Source: Anisakis pegreffii (lineage: Eukaryota; Nematoda; Chromadorea; Rhabditida; Anisakidae). Taken from it: 64,000 nt of DNA. Positions within the stretch are counted from its first letter, which is position 1, and each line of letters begins with the position of its first letter. The notes beneath the pieces are model-generated. The model worked only from the letters and a program-made list of their open reading frames with translations. It did not search any database and was not told the DNA's origin. A program made the position numbers and the translations under genes. The stretch lies in assembly GCA_035041965.1 (NCBI GenBank), contig JAPYMA010003011.1, forward strand, positions 434,001 through 498,000, written 5' to 3'. This document shows positions 36,106-48,100 of this stretch, piece after piece.

Positions 36106-39100
36106 CGCGAAATGATCGAGCGATTATTGAGGTGACTTGCCGACACGATGAAAACTAATGGAAATGATTATGTAATCGTTCTTGCGATTAGCAATTTTTA
36201 TGAACGTCGAAATTACCAAGTACACATATGCAGTCATAGAAGTGAACCAAAATTTTAATAAGAAATTTGCAATGTTTGTTCAATTTTTGATTTCTTGAGT
36301 ATAACTTTAAAAATTTTGTCATTTTTACGTTAATGTTAATTAATTTCGCGACATTGCTGCTGCAGGTGCTGAAAGGTTTTTATTCCGGTTAAAAACAAGT
36401 AGATATTCATCGTTGATGGAAGCGGTCGATGAGTAGGATAGGGGTATCGTCAGCAGGCCATCACAGATGATAAACATAGCAGAATCAAATCTGTTGGGTT
36501 TGGTTTCATTTGTCCAGGATATTTGGACCCGTTTTCCTTCCGCTGCGAAATGAAACAGAATTCGAACCAGTATTCAATCATTCGTATGTTAAAGCATCTT
36601 GAATTGTGAAATACTGAATGATGCTCCCATACATAACACCACCACATTTACTGCTGTTATGAAAGGTGGGAATTAGTATTAGTGTGATGCAGAAGTTGGA
36701 GCGAGAAAAGGGACCGGAACTTAGTGGACCGAGGCGTATATTGAGTGAGAGGTATTACCTTAAAGCAATAGAAAGAGATTCAGATCACAACGGAATGGGA
36801 AATACTTATAGTGTTATGTGACATTCGAATACTTGAATGTTCGGAAGGAGAGTTTAGGTAAGTAAATATGTCCACGACGGGGTGCAAATTGCTCTAATAA
36901 TAGTAGAAAATTTATGAAGCTCTCAGATTAGAAAAGTAGAAAAGATGTTTTAACTTTTGAATATCACTTACATTAGCATTAATAATACATTCAAAAAGGC
37001 TAACGAAATGTGGGAATAGGAAAGGGAGCTGTGATACAGGACCGGGAATAGATTGTGTGGCATAAGGTGCATGAAAGGATATGCGGATTATTGCTATAGA
37101 CAAGATCACTTTAGCCAGTTACCTAAGACTTTAGACGAAGATATTCGAAGATATCAGTATCGTTGTCCAATGCAGGGGTCCCATTCCTCGTTACGCTCGC
37201 CCGCACAGGGTTCAAGATTGAATATGCTTTTTTGTGAAGTCTTTGAACTCACTCCGATTTCGAATTCAGTCCCTCATGATGGAATCTAACGTGGTGCGCC
37301 GGCTGATCGAAACTTTACGTGTGATGAACAGTTAGAGCGCATTATGGAACGAGCTTGTTCCGTCATGACTATATTCTCAACTGATACGGTGCGTCACAGT
37401 AACAAATTATAGCAAATTTGACGATGCTCTTATTTAGTTATGTATTATTTTTCTTGAACTGCATGTTAATAAATGAAATTTTTTTCGAAGCTTGCCTTCG
37501 TTGGTACTGTAAACCAGCTAGATGGACAATGGTGAGATTCGGTCACAATCGAATGGGGTTGCGTGCAACTTCAAATCAGTAACGTTTCACTTCAATACTA
37601 TCACTTCCTTAACAAGAACTTTCATTCTGAATTTCTTCGCCCTAGCATCGGTGCTATCATCCTCGACAATGTATAAATTGGGATTATTTCCTGGATGACC
37701 ATGTTGAGCATTAGCGCTACCCTTCCCCTTCCTTTTCAATGGCGTATCGTTTCAATCGATCACTAAACGAATATTTTTCTTAATGACTGTTCATGTCGAG
37801 AACGACACGAGCATTTTTCGTGAAACTTTCTCAGTTTGTAGAAAACTGAATTCTCTTTTGAATGATCTGTCTAGCATCGACCGTGCACAGTTCTGCTGCG
37901 GCACTTCATGGAATTCAACTGTTCGCATCATCAGTATCTGATTGCAGTCTCCGTGGTTCAAGTTCCAACGCTCGAGAACTGAGCCAATTCATACAGCCAG
38001 ATCTCATCCATCTTTTAAAAAATTTGCTCCTCTCTCCAATCACACTCATATATTCCTGCACATAAAAACATTAAATTCCTGTTTTTCATCGATAAATCAA
38101 TTCGCCTTGTACGAGCTCTGTTTCTCTGTGCTCTGCCTAACCAGGTCGTTTCAAAGTGCATTGCAGTTTCGAAGGAAAGGCAAATTTTTAATTCGTGCCC
38201 CCCTAACCCTGAATTTGATTCGCCGCCATGCCCCGTCCTGATTATTGCGGTTTCTCTGTAATCAAAAATTTTCGCCTTGTTCAATTGTATTCTATTTATT
38301 GCAATATATAATTTGATATTTACTTCATACCCATTCATGTTTGAATGATCACTGGAAGTCCTACGTATGATTAAGTTTTAGAAAGGACCAGGTAAGTGAA
38401 CCAAGAAAGTGTGAAATGAGAACATGACGTTTGCTGTGAAACTTTGAACAATTCTCTACTTTTCAATAATTTACATGAACGTGTTGAACGATTGTATAGT
38501 TGGGTTTGGGCGTGCAGCGTGAAAGCAGTTATATGAAGTAGCACACACTAGAAATATGCTCAAAGGTATTGGGTTGCAATCGATTGGATCATAGCCGCGA
38601 TAGCACCATATGATTGAAAAGCACGTTCCATCCAATCTGACTAGTTTGTGTTTAAGATTTATCCCTCAACATTTGTTGTTTCAATCTGTTATTCATCTTA
38701 TACGCTTTTTGGCCTTGATGGGATGGATCGTTTCGGTACTTATTCACATGTTGAGGCTTGAGATGTTCTTTTTAACGTTTTAAATTTGTTAATTCGAGAT
38801 CTGTCTGAATAATTAGAGACTTGAATATTTTCTTCTAATTTCTCGAAAAATTGCGATTCTCGAGGGTAGCTAAATTTCGTTCAGTTAGAAACCAGAGAGA
38901 GAGCCGCATTAAGTGATAGTGTTGTTCTGATATTTATTAATTCTGTCACTGTGTTTCTGAATCGCTGAGGAATCAATGATAACTATGATCCTGGCTATAT
39001 ATTTTGGCTAGTTGAATCGTTGAGTGCTGTTGTTAATGTCAATGTCGTACGTTAATATATTCATTTATGTAGTGATTTATCTATTTAACTATTTTGAGGA

Positions 39101-39139
39101 ACGAAACGTGTACAAATAGTTGAAATTCAATGAAGAAGT
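36106..39139. other. Intergenic region with ambiguous coding signals
   Basis: Three kilobases upstream of the phosphorylase kinase start. On the minus strand, about 37585-37745 stays open and reads like a basic protein (TPLKRKGKGSANAQHGH), but it follows directly after an in-frame stop with no acceptor. On the plus strand an overlapping frame, about 37720-37940, is also open (MTVHVENDTSIFRETFSV). A third coding-like stretch lies near 37885-37985 (-). They conflict in strand and lack paired splice sites, so I leave them uncalled. The promoter of the downstream gene should lie near 39 kb. Confidence 0.4.
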
Positions 39140-42100
39140 ATGCGTTCACGGAGTGGTTCAGGTTTTCGTCTCGATCGACTAATGTATTTAGTCGATAAAA
39201 CGATTCTTAGCCATCAGAATCCAATCACTGCATTATTTGCATCTGACGAAAAGGTATTTACCTTAAAACTTCTTTTTTTTAACTTCCATTACACACTCTG
39301 CTCAATGTCGAATTCAGTTTTTTTGGTCAAAGTCAGCTGGTTAGCTTTTCGATTTCTTCAATTCGATATGAAGTAGATTCCGAGGATCCTTGATCATCCT
39401 CTATCCTCGGGAACCCTTTGGCACTTAAGAGGCTTCGGAGCCCTCGATCCTGCTCCCAACCCTCGGAGGTTCCCGAGATTTTGCTCGTAGAGTTGGATTG
39501 CAGTGAATTGTAGCATGCTGAACAAGTGCAGTTCATATGCACAAAGCAGGGTTATTGACGTATAGAACTACATTAATATGACCCAATCAGTGAGGTCGCT
39601 AAAAAAATTTTACATTGTATATTTCCCGTTTCTTTCTCGAAGAGAACGTGAAATACAAAATTCATTATTTTATTGATGTGTTTAACTCTTTTATTTTTTG
39701 TACATTCGTACTCTTCGAGGGATGCTCCTTCCCTCAACCAAACATCGTCTTTTCCCCTCTAATAAAGATAATCATTGCAAATTCGGTTGAAATGATTGAT
39801 GCTTTATCTTAAGCCTAGACATAAGCTGCAAAAAGTGCTATTGATCAACGTATTTTGGTTTTTTGCAGAACTTTCCGGGTCATGCTTGGGTACGTGATAA
39901 TGTATATGCAGCACACGCACTTTGGGCTATGTATCGTGCCTATCAGAAAAGTGCAGATTTCGACGATGATCTTGCAAAGGCGAACGAACTTGGCTTAACA
40001 TGGTTCGGTATTTTTTCTGCTATACAGTTTCAACTTTTTAATGCAAAGTCTCACCGAATGTTTTATGCATAAACACAAAATATATAGATATAATTTACAA
40101 GTGAGTTGAATGAAGGGATATTTTGCAGTGTAAAATTGATGCAGTCGTTGATGGAATGTATGATGTTACAATCCGAAAAAGTCGAACAATTCAAAACTTA
40201 TCAACGTCGCAACGATGCGTTACATGCTAAATATTCGGTTGGCACTAAAAGTACTGTGTGCGGTGACGAAGAGTGGGGTCATTTACAGCTTGATGCCACT
40301 TCGCTTTTTCTACTTACTCTCGCCCAGATGACCGCATCTGGTTCGTAAACTATTTCAATTCTTTCTCTGGAAAATTTAGTTGTTTTTTTTTAAATTTCGG
40401 ATATATATCGTAGAATGACGTATTGTTGTTTGAATTTGATGAAATCATTCTTCAGTACATTCCATTACTTTCTGTTTATGCAGTGCAAACTTGAGGCATT
40501 CATGAGGTTGAATATGACAATATTCTCATCTATGAACTGAATTGCTTCATCCATTCCAACGTTATCGTGATTGGTCATTCTCACTGAAAGAATCTAGTAA
40601 TCAAATTTATTGAAGAATTTTTCATTCAACGCTATCATGGAATGTTCTTTACAGGTTTACAGATAGTTCGTAATTTTGATGAGGTCGCATTCATACAAAA
40701 TCTTGTTTATTATATCGAAGCCTCCTATCGAACTGCGGTTAGTTGGTTTTTGAAAATTAGAAATGGAACACAATTCAAATAATTTATATAGGACGACTAA
40801 TAAACCTGTTTTCACTATGAACCATTTAATGTTGCTGACCAGTCGACGTATTTCTAGTGCAAAAAGTTTTAAATTTCCATCTGAAACAAACCCAATGAAT
40901 TCTTTCATCGGTTTATAGTGATGCAAAATGTGTTTCTTGATTAGGATTATGGTATCTGGGCACGAGGTGATAAGACTAATCAAGGAATAAGAGAGTTGAA
41001 CGCGAGTAGTGTTGGCATGGCAAAAGCAGCGCTTCAAGCACTCAATGATGTTGGTGATTTGTTTGGGGATGGCTCTAAAGGTAATCACTCTTCCTGTTGT
41101 TTATCTTGATTCACTTTCCCACGTCGTATTATGCTGACTTTAATAAGAAGTATTCTTCATTCAGACTGCTTTAAATTCACCGCAGTAAATCGATGTACCC
41201 ACCAAACGTGATTGAAGTTCATGTATTTTGGTTTATCGTTAGATTCGACTATTGCGGCGAATAGTTCAGTAATGTTTGATATTCGGTAATGAAAATAATT
41301 ACTTGAAGGTTCTGTTATTCACGTATTACCTGATCAAATCGAGCAGTGTAACGCCGTATTGACATCGATGTTGCCGAGAGAATCATTTTCAAAGGTATTT
41401 TGTCACTTCGATTGTCACTGACCATTAATTTGATTTCAAGTATAGCTGATAGTGAGTCAAAACACTAAAATTGTGTTGTTGGCCAAAGACTACCTGCGCG
41501 GTGAGAAATATTACGACGATATTCAACGTTTCAGCGCCATTTTTAGGAAAGTCTTTTTGAATCACCCAAAGAAAAGTTCTTACAAAAATGAGTGCGGCCG
41601 TTCGCGAGACACTATCATTTGTGTATAGTTAACGCAAAGCGCCAAAACGTTGAAAGTCGTCGTAATGATTCTTACTGTGCAGGTAATCTTTTGCCAACAG
41701 CATAATGTTAGTGCTTTGAGTCACTTGATACCACCATGCGCTTTATGAATGAAGAAAGTTCACAGTAACTTACATACATTTTTCCTCCGTATAATTTGAT
41801 TCAGTTGATGTTTTGACTTGGACAGGAAACCGATTCGGCTCTACTGACCGTAATATCGTATCCGGCATTCGCTGTTGAGGATCAGCATTTGATCCAAGAA
41901 ACTCGTGAGACTATAACTGAACAAATGCTGGGCAGATACGGCTGTAGACGTTTTTTGCGTGATGGGTATAAAACACCGCTTGAGGTTAATCATAATTTTA
42001 CTGATAGTACAATTTATTGTTAATCATTGTTTTATTGGACTATATCCCTTACCATTCAGATTTTAGTGTGCTGATTGAGCGTGCTTGTAGTGGTCAAATT

Positions 42101-45100
42101 TTCATTTAATTATGTCTTTGGGAAGTTAGCAAAGTTGTTATGAAATAATCTCTTCAAAAATTTTCGCATATTTTTGAATTATTATTTTCTTAGTGGCACT
42201 TACGTTTTTCTTGACTAACAATTTACTTGAGCGTATCTTATTGAGCCAACATACCTTCAGGTCTATCCTTTATAATAATATTTTCGTCCTTTCATCATTT
42301 GTACATTTTTTTTGCAAAAAAATTTTTTTCTTGGGAGCTACATGAAATTTTTATGGAGTGGAGAGAGGCGTTTTAGAATGGTTGAAATGCAACTGAGAGG
42401 ATTAATGCCGGTCGTTTCAGGATCCTACTCGGCTCTATTACAATAACTCAGAATTGCAACAGTTCGAGGACATCGAATGTGAATGGCCATTGTTTATTTG
42501 TTATTTAATGCTTGACGCAATGTTCGCTCGCGACGATGCGATGGTCGAGCAGTACTGGCGTATAATGGAAGATGTTCGTTTTTCAAATAATTTGAAATTG
42601 CTCTCGAGTAACTCGGTGTTTTTTCTCTCTCGGGTAGAATTTTTATCATTTTCTTCAGGAAGGACCTTTGAAACGATTCCATTATTGTTGAACGTATCCA
42701 GTTCATTAGAGAAATATTGCACAATTTTGAATTATAATTATGAATGTATACAGATAGTCATTGTGAAAGATGGCTGTCGTTTGGTGCCAGAACTGTACGC
42801 GGTGCCCTACGAGAAGGTTGCAGCTGAAAAGCATCAACGTGGTACGCAGGACAGAGTACCGGCTGGTGCAACGTAAATTTTGTTGGTTTATGATGAGCAA
42901 TTGAAGTATTTCTGAGATATATATGCAGATATTTGAATCATTTCTAGCGTAATGTAATGATCAAGTATAAACGCATTCTTCACTATCATTCTTTTGATCA
43001 TAATGATTAAAATTTTCTCTTTTGAATTTGGATTTTTTGTTGTGTTGTTCTGCTCTGACTGAAGATAAATCTCTTCGTAGGAATCAGTCACAAAATGCGA
43101 ATGAATTTCATCGTGATCAAGTGGCTATTTCAGGCCATATCTATGGGCTCAGTCATTATATATTATTTGCTGTTTACTGTATGGTGGCTTTCTCACTCCA
43201 GCTGAATTGGATCCATTAAGCAGGCGTTTATCTGCGTACGAGAAACGACCACCGTGTGAAGTACAAGGTAAGTGTTTTATTAATGGCCACCTTTTTATGA
43301 CTGAGGTCTTCTTTGATATCGCCATTCATCTGTTAAGAATTGTTCACGGTCAATATCATTTCTGCATTCAGTTCTTGTTTTTCGCGTTATATTTCTCTAT
43401 CAAACGTATCATCGTTGACTGTGAAGTAGTCACAATGTACGATCATTTGAGATAGATAAATGATAATGCATCCTATGATCCGATTTTTGCTGAGCTGATT
43501 TTATTGTTCGCAATTTAGTGTCAATTCTGGCGGAAAACTATGAAGTTCAACAAGATTTATTAACTCACGGGATTGTTGTTCAAAGTATTGGTGAGGTCGA
43601 AGAAGTTTTCGCCATTCAGCCCGCTTCTTCATTCGCAAAAATTCTTTCAAGGTTTTTTTTCTTGTTTCTTGCTTTAGATATTTTGCCGTTCTTTCTTTGT
43701 TTCGTGAATAACATTCGGTTTTTCATTTCTTAAGCAAGTGGCGTTTTTAATGAATGTCAAAGTCGTCTTTATCGAACACGTGTTTGTCATGGAACCGTTT
43801 CATTATTATTGATGAGTATGTCTCGTTTCTTAGATTGGGTCAATCAAAAAAACTCAATTTGACGGGTCGACCACTCGATATCGATGTCGGTGTACTGAGT
43901 ACAAGTCGAATTTACCAGCTTGAACGAAAATTTGTCATTTTTACTCCGCAGGTGCGTTCGCTTGTTCATTTCTGTTCATCTTGTTTAAGCATTTCTAAGA
44001 CCTTTCAGATAGAACCTTGCATTCTTTTTCAGTTTATGGATCGACGTCGATCACATTTGATGTACGATATTCGTATATTGATGGATGAATGGAGCTCAGA
44101 ATTGCAGTATATTTACAGTACTTGGAATAGCACCAGTGTATCTGGCCGTCCACTTGTTGTGTTAGTTGTAGCGAAAAATATGTTAGAGGCGGTATGTCTT
44201 GCTCTTGATAATTATTATTTTCATATTCTCAAAAAATACCACATTGTTAGAGTTGATATTCGATTGCTGTTGATCAGAAAATATTGAGATCCAATTTAGA
44301 CAAATATGTTAATCATGGATTGAGGTTCTTGTTTGAACGATATTGGGCATTTACAATTGTATTCAGTTGGCAACTGTGAATGTGTACTGTGAAGAGTTGC
44401 AGTTTATTTCATTAAAATCTTACAGCTCATTTCACTTGCACATCTTTGTGTCATGATTTTCTGTATAGTAATCCCTTTCATGCTAAAGTTAATCTTCGTG
44501 CGAACATATCTTTTTTCAGTCTCTTCCAGATGTTGTTGTAAGTCGTTTTTTAAATTCTACTGGAATTGAGTAGAACTTTTCACTAGAAATGATTTGGTTA
44601 TTTCGTGTTGTACTGACTCCTTATTTCTGTAATAGAATTATTTTTGTGTTTTATGGGATATATCGATGTGTTTCATTTAAAATTTAGTTCAGTTTTGTTC
44701 CTAGAGCAGTCGTTTCTAGACCTTCCATTGTCAGTTATTTCTCGCGATTTCATCGATTCTTTATTGAGTGTTCCCTTCTAGCTGAAGAGTATGTTAGAAG
44801 CAAACAGAGTGTTGGTTCGGAAGGAAAATAAATGTGTTTCGTTAGCTTGCGGTAGTTTGCATGTTATAGCAAATTGTCTACTTTACCCAAACTGACTCAC
44901 GATCAGCGCATTCAAATTTTACACCTTGACACATTATCTCTGCTCACATGTTTGCAATCGTCGTAAATTTATTTAGTGTGAAATCAGCGTTGAATTCGTA
45001 TTTATTATTTCCCTTTCAGGATTCGTCATCGAATAAAAGTGCGTTCACTAGCAGGCATATGATATCAACTGTAGTGGGTACGATCAAAAAAATTGCGACT

Positions 45101-48100
45101 GGGTATATTGGTGGGGCGAGGTATGTTCTTATGTGAATCTTTTATAGTTCATATGAACACTTACGATTCGGTATTGTGTTTTCGGGATTTTTGAAATATT
45201 TCTCGTATTATTGCAGTGTGTTTGCAGTTTCAGTGTATTATGATTGCATGATTTTGCGTGAAATTTTTTTTCAATTTGAAGAGTGGTGATGAAAAATATT
45301 TCTGAATTCTTCTGTACGACGGCAGTCAGTAAATTGGAATTTCACGAAGGGAGTGTTGTTGATTTGCTGAGTGAAGAGGAAGAAATGGAAGCGCGTGGAT
45401 TACACCGCAGTTTACCTTCAGCTGACGATGACCAGAACCTCGGTTAGTGATGTGCACTCGTGCGCGTTTATTTCACTTGAACCTGCTCGGATAAATATCG
45501 CTCATTTTTTGCTTAATACCGCCTTATCGAAAATTTTAACCAGTTTCCTCTCTAAGTCACAGTCGATTCTTTTCACTTCACGTCAGAGTTTTTGAGTTTC
45601 AGTTGTAGCTCCCAGAAAAGTGAGTCGTTCAATATCAAAGGATCGTAATGAGCAGTTCGACATCGTTCAAAAAATGTCAATGCGTCATCGGAGTGTGATG
45701 CTTGACAGTAATGACGTTGGTGAGGTTTCATTTCCTTTTTTTTATTTGTATGAATTGTTCCAGTCACTGAGTATTCGAATGTTGTTAAACATAAAGCGAA
45801 CGCAAATATTGCTCTAAGGATTTCATGTGTTTAACTAATATAACTTGCTTTCTGGCGTTTGTAATGAGCAAAACGATACTGCTACTTGTAACGCTATTTT
45901 TCGTTTAAGTGATATTTGATCTCTCTTTTTAAATATCTCTGCGTTCACATGATGCCCAAATAGTACCAGGCGAGATTTGTTGATATGGTAATGACATTCT
46001 TCTTTCGAACATGTTTCATTTCAGTATTGTATTTTCGTGATTGCGTAAAGACTCGTGCAGCAGTGTGTGATTTTTGCTATTTGATTTCATCTACTTTCGT
46101 TTTTTTTTTGTAGCATACTTTCAGTTTCATCTGGTGTTGCAATCTTTTCAGATTTGGCCAAACTACGATTAGCATATGGCACTCATCATGAAAGGTCTCG
46201 TGGGTCTGATAAATATCGAAACGCCTCTCCAATGAGATTGCTTTCACCAGTACGCGAGAAACGATCGAGTCCATCTCCTGAAGAGATTCCTCTTGTACGT
46301 TCTCACTTTTCAGTAACTGTTTTTTTTAGCGTCTCATCAAAGTAGTTCACACTTCATTTCTCAAAATTTTATCTCCACGTTCTTCATCAGCAGTATCACA
46401 CTATACAAAACAATTAATTAATCTTCAGAAGTCTCTTCCATCAACTGCACCAAACGCACTCCAAACAACTTCTTCATCCTCATCAATCAAAAGTGTATCG
46501 AGTGACTCCGAAAAACGGTTATCCATTTTGATTTTCATTCAGTTATTCCCGAATATCCCTCCTCCGGTATCTGAAGAACTTGTGATTTGAAGATGAACTG
46601 AAATCAAATTTTCTGAAGTGTTTTTTGCGCTTTTATGACGTTCTTGAATTCTTTTGTAACGATTGCATTTTAGTGGGTCATTCGTATATTTAGTTTCATT
46701 TTATTCCATAAATAACTGTGAAGTGTACTTCTAATTGTGGAAAGAAATGACATTTGAATTAAATATTGTGCATATTGTAAATATGCTGCAAATGGTAAAT
46801 ATAAATATAGTGTAAATAAAGTACAAGTGAGTGCATATTTTTAGATTGGATACAGCACAATTGGATGTAATGTCAGCATCAGACCTTGTGGATATGCTCA
46901 ATGAAACGAGTGTTCTCGATGAACAAGCATCCATCGTTCATTATCTATGGATGAAAAAGTAATTATTCGTGATGCAAGAGTGGTTCACGATATAAGGATT
47001 TTGTTGAGCAACTGAAATTGAGCGATGTGTCTTTCATTGTTTGCGTTCGGCTATTTTTTTTCGTTTATTAACGATTCTTCGTATTTATAGAGGTCCCGAT
47101 TTTGACACACATTTGAATGGTACTGAAGGTTCGACGGTGAGGATGTTGGTTGATGAAATATATGGAAAGGTACGAATCGAGTATTTGGTTTCAGAAATTT
47201 TCGCTACTTTATGGCTGTTTCGTTTCTGGAGTTTCATTTCCATAGTGACATTCCTTTATTCATACATAAACGAGACACGCTTAACGCTTTGATCATCGGT
47301 ATCTGATACAAATATTCATATAAAATTCGTATTAACTTCTACGCATTTGCGAGAAGTGTAGTCAGGAAATTTGTTTTTGAGGCTTGCGAGTGCCGTGATT
47401 GGGCCCTTGTTCGGTTAACGGCAGGTCTTCTGAATCGACAGTTGGACGAATTGGCAAAGTCTGTTACGTATTTGTTGGTTCGTCAAAAACAAATTACATT
47501 GGGGATCCCATCGAAGAAAGAAGAAACAATCACATCACCAAAAACCAAAGAAGAACTTTCAAAAATACTATCACGTGCCTATGGTGATGACCCTAACAGT
47601 TATACGCTTTCACAGGTGCTTTATTTTATCGCTTTCTGGCAATGTTTATCGTGGAACGGGGTCACGGGCGCAGAGTAATTCCTCGACAATTTTGCTCCAT
47701 GAATTTTTTCGGGGAGGGTCGAATCTCCTCGGACGAATTCCCACCTGCAGGCCCTTCCCCCGATCAATTCGCTCCTCGAATAAAAATGATTGATGTTCTT
47801 CCCCGGTCATTTTGGCCCTCGACGGGATCGTTTTCGACCGAAAAGTTACTCTCCGACGAATCCTAGAATTAAGAACTAATCTTATTTCGCCTTAGTCTCT
47901 GCTTCTGCTGAATCAGTTCTACCTTATATTTGCTTCACGACACCACTAAAGTCGTATTATCGCGTAATTTGAGATGTTATATTGAGAAATTGAATTGAAG
48001 TTGATTTACGTCGTGAAAAGCGATATATTTTTTTGGTGAATCTTCTGTAAGATTTTTTGATTTGATGTGGGTATTGGGTATTCACTTCGTCTTACGTTTA

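Noticed and set aside
36450..36647. A Cys/aromatic plus-strand stretch (CPGYLDPFSFRCEMK) resembling half a chitin-binding domain
   Set aside because: Too short, with competing open frames on both strands and no matching splice pair.
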